Positions 50,893 to 61,619 of a DNA stretch of 64,000 nucleotides are shown here, in pieces; position 1 is the stretch's first letter, and every line of letters begins with the position of its first letter. Source of the DNA: Cricetomys ansorgei. Taxonomy: Eukaryota > Chordata > Mammalia > Rodentia > Nesomyidae. The notes under the pieces are model-generated. The model saw nothing but the letters and a program-made list of their open reading frames with translations, was not told where the DNA came from and searched no databases. Made by a program: the position numbers and the translations under genes. The stretch covers positions 1,835,001-1,899,000 of the forward strand of contig JAMJFZ010004066.1 of NCBI GenBank assembly GCA_026225945.1. Direction: 5' to 3'.

Positions 50893-51041
50893 CCACGAGC
50901 TCATCATCATAGGTGTTGCCAGAGATGAAGAGGTAGGGTGGCATCTCTGTTGGCTTTTTGCCCTCGTACATGTTCACCACCCGGGCCTCATAGATGGGCA
51001 GCCGCCTGTGGCAGCTACATGAAGAACAGGCCCGTATAGGA
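50893..51041 (-). pseudogene. Myh16: Myh16 relic, motor exon with LPIYEARVVNMY
   Basis: Read leftwards, SYTGLFFM aligns with the myosin TYSGLFCV, then a TAG (51,015-51,017) and a net loss of about five bases shift the frame. After that RLPIYEARVVNMYEGKK and TEMPPYLF match the LPVY...RGKK...PPHIF stretch, one serine codon is missing, and ISGNTYDDELV follows. The donor is a poor GG|gtgctt. The expected acceptor AG is absent although a pyrimidine tract (catcttcatttcc) remains, so this exon could not be spliced in. The ancestral exon in this family is 157 nt; here 149 nt remain. Confidence 0.93.
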
Positions 51042-51161
51042 GGAAATGAAGATGGTGAGCTGATCCACCTCAGAACACCACTGATCTGTGAGAGAGGCAT
51101 GGATACCCTTCTGGAACTAACTCAGTCGATCTGAGACTAGCAAGCGAAATGAGCCTTCTCT

Positions 51162-51667
51162 TGTGGGACTGTCCTAAGACCTAAGAGCAAGTCGAAGCTG
51201 GCTTCAAACCCCGCATTGTCACTGGGGTCCCTGGGGATGAAAATGGTAGGCGTTTAGCCCTCCTTGCCTTTAGCCTGGCAGCTTCACAGTAGCAAAGATG
51301 CTTTGTCTTCCCTGTAGGCTGGAAACACAGGGAAGCTAGAACTCCCCACACAGACAAAGCTACTCCCAGTATCCTTGTCTTAACAAATGGGCGTTCTCCA
51401 GGTCATGACTCCTCCCCTTCCCGTACCCCTATAAATGTATCCTCACGCTGCATTAAAGTTGAGACCACCCTCTGACGTGTATTCTCGCGGACTTACCATG
51501 CACCCCCAAAGATAGGAGAGATGCTGTAAAGAACCGTGGTCCCCCACGCTGTGTCCTCGCATAGCTACTCCATATGGAGATGGCAGACCTTGGGCGGGCC
51601 ACCATGTTCCAGGCAGAGGAGCCGCAGCTGGGAACACGGGCGTGGGAGAGAATACCCTAAAACAACA
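51162..51667 (+). mobile_element. Solo LTR, 506 bp, with 6-bp target duplication, beside the myosin relic
   Basis: The element begins TGTGGGACTG and ends ACAACA. It is flanked by TTCTCT at 51,156-51,161 and 51,668-51,673. CCTATAAATG and then ATTAAAG near 51,430-51,460 look like a TATA box and polyadenylation signal. It is a class II-type LTR of a different family from the one at 44,253. It lies about 120 bp upstream of the first recognisable myosin exon, within what should be intron. Confidence 0.9.
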
Positions 51668-51673
51668 TTCTCT

Positions 51674-53864
51674 GTATTAATTCTCTGCCCCATTTGATTT
51701 TGCAGTGATTGTTCTAGCAGATACCTCAGTCACTGTGTAGTTGTATCCCTAGCCAAAGGTGTTCCCACCTGTTCAGTCCCCACTACATACACATTGGGTT
51801 TGTTATGTATACAGAGATCTGCCTGCCTCTGCTTCCCGAACGCTGGGGTTAAAGGCGTGCGCTGCCACCATACCTAGACCATTCTCCCTGTTTGTTTGTT
51901 TGTTTTTTGAGACAGGGTTTCTCTGTTGTAACTCTGGCTGTCCTGGAACTCACTCTGTGGGCCAGGCAGGCCTCAAACTCACAGAGATCTGCCTGCCTCT
52001 TCTTCCTGAATGCTGGAATTGAAGGCGTGCACCACCGCTGCCTGGCAATTCTCCCTGTTCTTAAAGATTTTAAACATTTTTATTTGTATGTATATGTGGG
52101 AGTGTCTGCCACATGTGTGTGCCCAAGGAAGCCGGAAGAGTGATTCAGATCCCCTTGAGCTGAAATCACAGGTGGTTGTGCTGCCCTATGTGGGTGACGG
52201 GAAAGGTGCTTAGACCTCTGCCAGAGCAGCACATGCTCGCAACTGCTGAGCCATCTCTCCAGATCTGATCCTCCTCCTTTTTAAAACAAAAGATAATAGT
52301 CTATTTCTTTCCTTTATCCTGGCCTTCCTCCCTTCCTTCCTCCTTCTTTCTCTGTAGCTGGGGATGACCTGGAACTTGTGATCCTGACCTTACTTCCTGA
52401 ATATTAGGATTACAGGTGTATACCAATATGCTCAGTTTACATGGTAGTGGGGAATCAATCCCAAGCCTTAGTTCATGCTTGGTGAGCACTACCCACTGAG
52501 ATACATCATCAGCATATTTTGTTGTATGTATCCAAGGCTGGCCTGGTATTCACAGACCTTCTACCTCAATCTTCCAAGTGCCCAGATTAAAGTTACATGG
52601 CCGTATATGGCTATTACATACCACCCCTCCCCCCTTGCTATGACAGAGAGATTTCCTTAAGAGATTTCTGGGGTGTTTTACTAGAAAAGGGCACTGGGTA
52701 GATGCAGTCGACTATTCATAAGCAAATGCATTAGATCTATTCTTTTGTTTTATATTTGAAACATGCTCTCATGTATCCCAGACTAGCCTCAAACTGGAAA
52801 TGTAGCCAAAGATTATCTTGATCCTCCTGCCTCTACCTCCCAAGTTCGAGGATTACAATTGTATGCCACCACACCTAGTGGTGCTGGGGGTTGGACCCAG
52901 AGCTTCAGGCATGTCAGGCAAGTAGTTAAGAGTGCTTAAGTTTGATTCTTAACACATACACTGGGCAGCTACAACTGCCCATGACTCCAGTTCCAGGGTA
53001 TCTGACGTCCCCTTCTGGCCTCTGTAGGCATCTGCACATACATGGTGCACATAAACTCTCCCAGGCACACACATAAATAAAAAAGCAAACTGATAAACCT
53101 TTTAAAGCTCTCTGCTTTGATGCAAGTGGGAATAAACACTCTCAGCTTTTCATTCACATAATGGTGATATGGTGAGATTTTTTTCCTCCCTTCCTTCCTT
53201 CCTTCCTTCCTTCCTTCCTTCCTTCCTTCCTTCTTCTTCCTCCTCCTCCTCCTTCACCTTTTTAGACCAGGCTGGCCTCGAACTCAGAGATCCATCTGCC
53301 TCTGTCCCGAGTGCTGGGACTAAAGTCATGTGCCTGACAATATGAGTTTTAAAGGAGTCATTAAATGGGATGTGTTCAAAAGAAAAAGAAAAGAAACTGA
53401 AGAAAATTCAAGAGTGAGCCGAGAGTGTGACACACAGTATCTCATGCTGAAACTATGGCCGCCGAGTCACTCCCTCCAGCCCTGTCTCAGCGAGGTGAGC
53501 TGGCAGGTGTTCTGGAAGCTAGCTGTGTCTCCATTTGGCTAAAAAAAGCGTCTGAGAAAGAAGTAGTTGGAACTGGAGGGCCGCCCTCTACTTCACAGAT
53601 TGTTCAACTAGTGGTCTGATTGAAGGCCTTTAATATGAGAGGTATCTCCTGGGGCTGGGAGGGTTGAGTCAGTAGGGTGCTTGCTGAGCAAGCACGAGGA
53701 CCTGAGCTTGATCCTGGGAGTCCTCATAACAAAGTTGGCATGGTGGTGTGCCCTTGTTAATCCCAGCGTTGGTGGGGGAGGGAGGTTAGAGACAGGAGGC
53801 TCCTTGGGTCTCACAGGCCAGCCCATTTAGATGAGTCTTTAATCAGGAAACTTCAGGTTCAGTG
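51674..53864. repeat. Intergenic or upstream Myh16: B1, B2 and TTCC microsatellite
   Basis: Minus B1 elements lie at about 51,780-51,870, 51,890-52,045, 52,310-52,440, 52,740-52,880 and 53,255-53,330. A minus B2 lies at about 52,070-52,265, and plus B2 elements at about 52,920-53,100 and 53,650-53,825. A (TTCC)n run lies at 53,190-53,232. 53,335-53,640 is unique-looking without a recognised exon. Confidence 0.65.
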
Positions 53865-53995
53865 AGACACTCTGGATACTGAGAAGTCAGCCCTAGAAAC
53901 ATACACACCGACAATGTGGAATGGACACAGCAGGTTGCACTTATATGTTGATACCTTTATATGTACAAGTGACAACAATAGTTAATTAAGAGGAA
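53865..53995 (+). mobile_element. L1 3' UTR fragment
   Basis: The order of gccctagaaacatacacacc, aatggacacagcaggttgca and gtgacaacaatagttaatta is that of rodent L1 3' untranslated regions. No ORF2 sequence is attached. Confidence 0.7.
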
Positions 53996-54009
53996 TCCTT
54001 GGATTAGGG

Positions 54010-54240
54010 GGTCTGGGGAGACGGCTCAGTAGTTCTTGCTGCACAAGCATGAAGAATAGTTTAGATCCCCAGAACCCATGTAAATGCCTATGGGCATGGC
54101 AGCCTACCTACAGTTACCACCCCTGAAGGCAGATGCAGAGGATCCCCAGAGCAAGCTGGCTAGCAGGGCTAACCATAATGGAGAGTTTTGGGTTCGGTTA
54201 AGAGATCTTGCCTCAGTGAACAAGGTGGAAGAGTGATTCC
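54010..54240 (+). repeat. B2-type SINE
   Basis: A plus B2 starts ggtctggggagacggctcag and ends at the microsatellite that follows. Confidence 0.75.
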
Positions 54241-54257
54241 CAGCATCAGCCTCAAGC

Positions 54258-54258
<1 letters not shown>

Positions 54259-54292
<34 letters not shown>

Positions 54293-54665
54293 TACACACA
54301 CACACATACACATACATACACAACACATACACACACATACACATATACACACACGTACTCATGTGTACACACACATACATCATACACACATACATACACA
54401 TACATACACATGCATACACACACACATGCATATACACCTATACATACACACATACATGCACACACATATGCACATGTACACACACATACACACACACACA
54501 TATACACACACACATCCATATACACCATATATACATACACACATACATACACACACATATGCACATGTACACACACATGCATACACACACACATCCATAT
54601 ACACCATATATACATACACACACACATATGCACATGTACACACACATGCATACACAGACACACAC
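54259..54665. repeat. Large (CA)n/(TACA)n compound microsatellite
   Basis: About 400 bp of CA, TACA and CATATGCACATGTACA variants, with a higher-order repeat visible: the block ccatatacaccatatataca recurs near 54,513 and 54,594. The long open frames on both strands here are products of this repeat and not genes. Confidence 0.95.
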
Positions 54666-54689
54666 GAATGGAAAAATAAAGAAAATCTA

Positions 54690-54875
54690 AGGCCCTGGAG
54701 TTGGAGAAATGGTGAAGTGCTTAAGAGCACATAATGTGTTCACAAAGGGCCACTGACAGCTGCCTATAACTCCAGCTCTACAGGATCTGACGCCCTCTTT
54801 TGGCCTCCAAGGGTATTGTACTCATGTGCACAAACCCACACATGCACATAATTTAAAAATAATAAAACAAATTTT
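54690..54875 (+). repeat. B2 SINE
   Basis: Plus B2 with ggagaaatggtgaagtgctt, gccctcttttggcctccaag and an A-rich tail. 54,900-55,238 beyond it is mostly unassigned. Confidence 0.75.
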
Positions 54876-55238
54876 TAAAAAATTAGAAGAAAAAAAGGAA
54901 GAAAGATAAAGGAAAGAGAAAGCAGACCTGAACTTGGCCATCAAGCTCAGCAACATCAGCAGTTCAGAGTCCAGGCTTAGCAAGGTGGTAAATGTGATTT
55001 TCCCAAACCCAATTTCCAAGGATACCTTACTGGCTGAAAGCCCAGCAACTACCTGTAAAAAAATCTTCCCAGAGGCCTTAGTGCCTAGGGATATAAGGTG
55101 TCACTGTACATCTGCATCTACAGCCAAAACAGTGCAAACAAGAGAATATATATGCCAGAGAAATATATACCTAAAACATAAACACACGCGTGCGTGCACA
55201 CACACAGGGCAAAAGGCATGAATTCATCCCTTCTCTCC

Positions 55239-55568
55239 TGTTGCAGAAGTTTATTACTAGTTATGTTTAAAATTGTTTTGTGCACCGTTGGGGGAATGGC
55301 TGCCTAGGCCTTGACATTTTGTATTAACTGCAGATGTTGGCTTTATGTAAAAGATATTGATTTCTCATGATTTGTTCATGCTATTAGTAGAACACCTGAG
55401 GAGCTTCTATGTCAATAAAAACCCCTTAGATCAGATGATGGGGTTCCACTGTCCAGTATGGCTCTTGCCATGACAGGTAGTTCCCTCTGCTGAGTTCTGG
55501 CAGGGTTTGCACCTATGAAAAGGCCTCCTTGTGTTCCTTGATGAGACACATGGTAGCCTAGCTGCTAC
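55239..55568 (+). mobile_element. Solo LTR of the ERVK-like family
   Basis: It begins TGTTGCAGAAG, contains the polyadenylation signal tcaataaaaacccc and ends near gctgctac. It is the same family as the LTRs at 8,642, 13,308, 33,226, 56,323 and 60,140. Confidence 0.8.
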
Positions 55569-55799
55569 CTCCTCCCTACATTCCCCTCTCAGTGCCACAA
55601 CTCACATTGACCTGCACGTGGGAATAGCATCGGTGCAGATTGTCCAGGTCTCTGGTCTCATGCAAGAAAGGCAGGTATGCCATGCCATTGGCCTGGTAGA
55701 ACTGGGACTAACTACTGGATATTGTCTTTCTTCACAGTGAGTATCTGGGGAGGAGAGACCAAGACACAGATACAAAAAGACCATTGGGAAAGTGTTTAT

Positions 55800-56322
55800 T
55801 TGTGTGTGTGTGTGTGCGCGCATGGGCATGGGCATGCATGTGGAGGCTAGATGTTGACTTCTGGTGTGTTCAATCACTCTCCATCTTTTCTCAAGAAAAA
55901 AAATTCCTGGGCATGGTGGCACATACCTTTAATCCCAGCACTCGGTAGACAGAGGCAGACAAACCTCTGTGAGTCTGAGGCTAGCCTGGTCTACATAGAG
56001 AGTTACAGGCCAGCCAAGGCTACATAATGACACCATGTCTCAAAAAATAAAGCAAAGTGAAACAGAACAGACAAGCAAAAAAGAAAGGAGGGAAGAGGGA
56101 GGGGAGAAGGAAGGAAGAAAGAAAGAGAAAATGGAAGCAGGGTCTGAAGAGATGGCTCTGCAGTTAAGATCACTGTCTACTTTTCCAGAGGATCCAGGTT
56201 TGGGTTCTCAACACTCAGATGGGGCAGCTCACAACTTCTCATAACGCTCCAAGGGATCTAACACCACCTTCAGAGGGCACCAGCACTCACGCGCTCATAC
56301 CCACGCTAGACACATAGACGTA
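55800..56322. repeat. TG run, B1 and B2 head
   Basis: A TG run lies at 55,800-55,822, a plus B1 at about 55,905-56,045 with a GA-rich tail, and a plus B2 from about 56,140 to 56,322, where the LTR interrupts it. Confidence 0.75.
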
Positions 56323-56648
56323 TGTTGGGAAAGTTTATTTTTAGTTATGTTTGTTTTAGTTATGTTGTTTTATGCACTGTTGGGTGAGGGGCTGTCCTAG
56401 GTCTAGGACTTTTCTGTTGTTTGCAGCTGTTGGATTTCTGTGGGGGATGCTTAATTGCTTATGGTCTACACATGCTATCAGTAGAACACCTAAGGAGTTC
56501 TGAAGCAATAAAACACCTGAGTGGAGATGCTCGGGGTTCCACTGTGAGCCTGGCACTGGCCTCTGCTGAGGTCTGGCAGGGTATGCAGTTATGAAATATG
56601 TCTCCTTGTCTCTCTAGCTGAGCCACCACAGCAGCATACAACTGCACA
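56323..56648 (+). mobile_element. Solo LTR of the ERVK-like family, inserted in a B2 SINE
   Basis: It begins TGTTGGGAAAG and ends near aactgcaca. The B2 tail with acatacacatggataataga resumes immediately. No convincing 6-bp duplication remains. Confidence 0.75.
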
Positions 56649-56699
56649 CATACACATGGATAATAGAAATAAATTTTTAGAGAAAATAAAAACATTAAT

Positions 56700-57741
56700 G
56701 TATGTTGAGCACGAGATGCATCGGCTTCTGGGTAAGCCAGGAAGAACCCATCTCACTCTGTACCCCAATTTCTTCATCTGTAAATATAAACTGGTGTTAG
56801 TGATTAATTCTATCATCTGAGACCAAAGCTTAAGATCCATGACCCAGGAACAAACATCGTGCAGCTTCAGGTGCAAGGCCTAAATGTACTCTGGAATTTC
56901 TGGGGTACTTTAATAATTTATAAATACAATAGACAGATAATTTGAAATCGTGACAGTTGTGGGAAATCCTCCCACCAACAGTCCCCACACCCTTAGTAAA
57001 TCCACCTGGGATTTTTTTTTATAGTCTTTTCCTGGTAGTTTTCAGATCTCTGGGTGTTGCCCACTCTCAAACACTTCAATGGCTCTTCCTACCAAAGGAG
57101 TGGAGGCCTCTTCTTCATCTCAGGAGCCATGTGAGTCATCCCCACAGACTCAGCCTTTTCTGTCCCAACCCTGAGCAGCTGGCTCCTCCACTAGGAACTG
57201 CTGAAAGAACTTGAATGTTGTCCTTAAATTTACTTCAGATCCGGACCTCCACAGTACCAGTTCCACAGCCCAGTCACTTCTTGCAACACTCTGATGCTCT
57301 GCCCTTCTGAAAAATGTGCTTCTGGTAAGAACTGAGCTCACTTCTCATGTTCAAACTTATTTTAACCCAGTCTTGGCCTCATCTTTCTGAGTTCCCTTGA
57401 AGGCAGCTACAGAAAAGAACACAGCTAACACAAACAAGTTCTCTGATCAGGCAAGGACTTTGGCCTATTCGGGGTCTCGCTATAGAACTCTCTGTGTAGA
57501 CCAGGCTGACCTCTAACACACAGAGATCCACCTGCCTCTGCCTCTAAAGTGTTAGGATTAAAGGTGCCACCACATCTACCCTGTGGCCTTTAGAAAATTT
57601 TTTTCATTACATTTCTGTTGTGCTGAGCCACTTTGCTGGCCCAGGTTTCTTTAATTCATGGAATTAACCAAGAATTCACTCCACAGTGCAAACTTATGCA
57701 GGCAAGGACATACGGGTTACAGATATAGACATGGTCTAGAT
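56700..57741. other. Mostly unique sequence with one B1
   Basis: A minus B1 lies at about 57,470-57,580. A block with cacttcaatggctcttccta near 57,070 may be a very old LINE L2 remnant. No gene could be supported. Confidence 0.4.
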
Positions 57742-57961
57742 CAGCGGCCCTTAGCCTTCCTGACACTGCGACCCTTTAACGCGCTCCTCCTGTCGTGGCG
57801 ACCCCCAACCATAACATTATTTTCATTGCTACTTCATAACTGTAATTTTGCTGTTATGAATTGTAATGTAAATATCTGATATGTGGAGGGTCTTAGGTGA
57901 CCCCTGTGAAAGGGTCGTTCGACCCCCAAAAGGGTCACAACCCACAGGTTGAGAACCTCTG
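57742..57961 (+). mobile_element. URR1-type hAT-Charlie DNA transposon with 8-bp target duplication
   Basis: The 220-bp element runs from cagcggcccttagcc to ggttgagaacctctg. The 8-bp flanks GTCTAGAT (57,734-57,741) and GTCTAGGT (57,962-57,969) differ at one base, as expected for hAT transposition. The interior matches the copy at 16,864-17,067. Confidence 0.92.
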
Positions 57962-57989
57962 GTCTAGGTGTTCATGTTTATACAGTGTT

Positions 57990-59375
57990 TTGTTTTGCTT
58001 TGTTTGAGACAGTCTTACTATGTGACCCAGTCTGGTCTTAAACTCACTGTTTCTCTGTCCAGCCTCAAACTCATGAGCCTCCTGTCTCCATCCGACCCCA
58101 AGCTGGGATTACAGGGATACGCTACAGTACACTCAAAAATATAGTAGGGGCTGGGCCGTGGTGGCACACGCCTTTAATGCCAGCACTTGGGAGGCAGAGG
58201 CAGAGGCAGGCAGATCTCTGTGAGTTCGAGGGCAGCCTGGTCTACAGAGTGAGTTCCAGGACAGCCAGAGTTACAACAGAGAAACCCTGTCTCCAAAAAA
58301 CCAAAACCAAACCAAAACAAGCAAACAAAAAACAAAAACAAAAAACAGCAGGGTTTTTATTTCTTGTTTGGTTTGGGGTTTTTGAGTTAGGATCTAACAT
58401 AGCCCAGGCTGGCCTTGAACTTGCTCAATTGTAGAGGATAACCTTGAACTCCTGGTATTCCTTCCTGACCCTTGGAAAGGCTGGAGTCACAGGCATGCAC
58501 CACATCTGGTTGGATACAGTGAGTTTGAATACAAGTTTACCCCTTGCCTTTCTGACCTGCACGTTACTAAGAGTCCTTTGGCTCTTTGCTTCCCCTCCTC
58601 TGTGAAGAAGGTTAATAAATCCCACAGCTTAAAATGGTCAAGGGAAGTGCACACCTTTAATCCCAGCACAGTGGAGGCAGAGGCAGGCGGATCTCTGTGA
58701 GTTCGAGGCCAGCCTGGTTTATATAGTGAATTTTGAACAGCCAGGACTACATAGAGATCCTATCTTGAAAAACCAAAACAACAACAGCAAAACATCAAAG
58801 GATTTGAAAAGGAAATGTCATGTGCCTCACCATGGATTGACCACGGGATGGGAGTGAGTTAGGGATTAAATTAACCAAGTTTGCATGCATGTTACTGTCC
58901 CCCCGTCCCCCTCCCCTCGCTCTGCCTCCTCAGATTCTAGGCAGGTGCTCTACCCAGAACTACATCTCACTAAGTTGCCCAGACAGGTCTTAAATTTACA
59001 ATCTTTCTGCCTCAGCCTTCTGAGTGCTAGGATTGAATGAGTGCCTTCTAATTCCAGCAAGATGATCTATAAGACAGCTACCTGGAAAGCCAAGGCAGAA
59101 CGATCATGAGTTCAAAGCCTGCTGAGTGACTTAGCGAGATCCTGTTTCAAAATGAAATAATTTAAAAAAAGGGTTGTAGTACTAAAATTAAATTAATGCA
59201 ACAATTCCCCTTTCCTGTATAAATCAATAAAAAATTGCTTTTTGTCTCTATAACACAATTTAACACTACACCAGCAAAACTATTTACAAGAGTAAATAAA
59301 ATCATGAGAGTTGCTAATACACAAGACCAAATGAAACCAAACATCTATCACGCTTTCTCAATGTCTTTGGACAGC
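57990..59375. repeat. B1 cluster and A/T-rich unique sequence
   Basis: A minus B1 lies at about 57,990-58,120, a plus B1 at about 58,150-58,310 with a CAAA-type tail, a minus B1 at about 58,355-58,510 and a plus B1 at about 58,640-58,790. 58,800-59,370 has no recognised content apart from a B1-like fragment near 58,970-59,030. Confidence 0.65.
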
Positions 59376-59379
59376 AGAA

Positions 59380-60463
59380 AAATATTACCAGTGTCCTGGA
59401 ATTCACTCACAATCTTCTGAGCTCCTCCAAAGGATTTGGATCTGGCTCTGCCCTCTTCAGCACACACAGCTTGTCCTCCAGGCTCCAGCCGGCTTCATTC
59501 CACTGCTGCTGTTCTTGGTGGCCCCGTGGTACTAACGTCTCAAAATGCTGCTGGGGTTCCTTGCTGCAACTGCGCTGCACTTTCACAAATAGCCTCTCCT
59601 GGGCTCTCTTCATGGTTCCAAGCCTCAACTTCTCTGCATGGCCTCTTCAGTCTGGGTCTTCAACTGCTACCGAGGCTGCACCTTCACCAATGGCCTCTCC
59701 TGGCCTCTTACAGTGCCAAACCTCAGCTGCTCTCCAAAGACTCCTTCATGCCTTCAAAACCAGCACCACCTGGGTTAACTCTTACAGTACCAAGTTCGGC
59801 TGCCAGCATGAGATACAACCTCAGCCAGTTCTGGAAGACAACTTCTGTGTGCTGACCCTGAGGAAACACTTTCCAGGTTTTAAAACAGTCTGGTTTCCAG
59901 GAAAAACAACTGGTCACCTTGTCTGCAGGAAGGGTTCCCTTGTAGGGTGGAGTTCTCGTCACCATAACAGATGTGTCTTGTCAAGATCGCCTCCCTGGTA
60001 CTGGATAGGATTGCAGAAAACAAAGGAAAACAAAGCAAAACGTGTGAGGTCTGAAATTTCTTTTTCTTGTTCTTCCTTATGTCCACGTTGGATGAACTGC
60101 TGTGATATCAGTGCCTCACATTGGTATGCCATTTTTTTTTGTAGTTAGTCACTGTGTGGGCTCATCAAGAGAGACACTGAGGCATTTCCATAGGTGGAAG
60201 TCCTGCCAGACCTCAGCAGAAGGAACCACCATCATGGCCAGTGCCATACTGCCAGTGGAACCCCGAGCATCTACGCTCAGATGTTTTATTGATTCAGAAC
60301 ATCTCATGTTTCTACTGATGCCATATGCAGATCATTAGCAATTAAACAATCCCCACAGAAATCCAACACTTGAAAACAATACAAAATGCCCTAGACAGCC
60401 CTTCACCCAACAGTGCATAAAACAGTTATTTTTATATATAACTAAAAATAAAATTCTGCAACA
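59380..60463 (-). mobile_element. Partial ERVK-like retroelement, second copy: LTR, primer site and about 760 bp of internal sequence
   Basis: The LTR is 60,463-60,140 on the minus strand. The following TGGCATACCAATGTGAGGCA is a decayed tRNA-Lys-type primer site. The internal part down to about 59,380 is parallel to 32,733-33,225, sharing ctggaattcactca and tcctgggctctcttcatgg, but is longer in the middle. Open frames of 70-225 codons on either strand here are broken and show no retroviral protein motif I can name, so I do not call a gene. Confidence 0.72.
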
Positions 60464-61365
60464 GAGGGAGGGGGTAAGAGGACTGGCTGCACAAACAGGG
60501 GCCCCAGTTCAGATCTCAGCACCCACATAACATGCTGGTTGTGGTCATACATGCCTATTATCCTGGTGGTGGGGCATCGAAGCGGGAGGGACGGGTGGGG
60601 CATATTGGTCACCAGCTTAGTTCCAGGTTCAATAAAAGACCCCATCTCAAGGAATGAAGGCAGAGAGTGGTAGATGAGGACACTCGATGCTCTCTGGCCT
60701 CCCCTCATGTGCATGCACACCCTCACACACATGCATGCACTCAGACATGTGTAGCTCAGTGCAAGAGTGTCTAGCATGCACAAAACCCTGGGTTCCATCC
60801 CTAGCAATGCAAACAAGCAAACTGAACCACTTATGGCTTATCTAAGAATTTAAAGAACACTGTCACTTTTCTGTAAATAAGAATTAGTGTAAAAAAAGAA
60901 AAAAGAAAAGAACAGCATTAGTGTTTTGAAACCTGCCATTGGTATAACGTGAAAGGAATGACTTCACTGCAGAGAAAGCCGCAGGCTGGATGCTAGACTC
61001 TGACTCACTGGCTGTGTAGTAAGGGCAAGATGTAAACCCTTTCAGTTAAAGGCAGTGAGATTGTGACAGAACTGTTTTCACATTGAAGATGGCCCGGAAC
61101 CCCAAGGTCTGGTGTAGTGGTCTATGCCTTTAGGCCCAGCACTTAGAAGGCAGAGGCAGGTGGATCTCTGTGAGTTCTAGGCCAGCCTTAGTTCAGCCAG
61201 TCAGAGTTACACAGTGAAACTTTGTCTCAAAAACAAGCAAACAAACAAACAATCCTAAAAAAGCCTAATCTCTCCTGCATGGTAGGGGTGAGGAGTGGGG
61301 GAATCTTGCCTTCTGTAGATAGAGTATTTGTAAAAAACAAGAACAAGCAAACAAAAAACCAGGGT
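60464..61365. repeat. B2, MIR-like piece and B1
   Basis: A plus B2-type SINE lies at about 60,470-60,720, a MIR-like stretch at about 60,985-61,060 (ctggctgtgtagtaagggca) and a plus B1 at about 61,105-61,235. Confidence 0.6.
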
Positions 61366-61369
61366 TTTT

Positions 61370-61565
61370 GTATATGAAAGCATATACATAAAGTAACGTA
61401 CAGATTGAGAAGGTTGTATTTATGCATTTAGGAAAAAATATAGACATGTGACAACAGCTAATGAAAAAAGAGACCATGAATTTGAAAGAGAGGGGTGGGG
61501 GGTGCGGGGGGTGGAGAAGGGGAGCAGGAAATGCTGGCGTTATAATCTCAAAAGATAAAAGAAAT
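61370..61565 (+). mobile_element. L1 3' UTR fragment
   Basis: The blocks acaacagctaatgaaaaaag, accatgaatttgaaagagag, a G-rich tract and ttataatctcaaaagataaa occur in the order of rodent L1 3' ends. Confidence 0.85.
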
Positions 61566-61619
61566 AGCTTTTATAAACTATAAAGCTTTTTATAAACTAG
61601 GCTTCAAAATCATTGTTTA

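Larger units (their letters stand above)
38886..51041 (-). pseudogene. Myh16: Decayed sarcomeric myosin heavy chain gene, probably Myh16 (masticatory myosin)
   Basis: Seen: at least seven minus-strand segments match sarcomeric myosin exons, and all of these lie in the right order. They are the TYSGLF...LPIYE motor exon (51,041-50,893), the 28-bp RENQSMLIT micro-exon (50,433-50,406), the P-loop exon (50,084-49,994), the SLEDQII exon (48,938-about 48,845), the loop-2 exon (45,900-45,827) and rod exons at 42,101-42,008 and 39,246-about 39,110. Splice junction phases of the first three still fit each other. Frameshifts, stops and a lost P-loop lysine show that no protein can be made. Known: in human 7q22 MYH16 lies beside ARPC1A on the same strand, and it is itself frameshifted in humans. 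Inference: by position and strand this is the Myh16 orthologue. The first two coding exons, many motor exons and most of the rod were not found; they are lost or too decayed to read by eye. Confidence 0.85.

Noticed and set aside
54169..54734. Open frames of 75-164 codons on both strands rich in His/Thr or Cys/Val.
   Set aside because: They are translations of the CA/TACA microsatellite and have no non-repetitive content.
59471..60148. 225-codon open frame, the longest in the window.
   Set aside because: It runs antisense through the internal region and LTR of the ERVK-like element. The parallel copy at 32,733 does not keep the frame, and no domain is recognisable.
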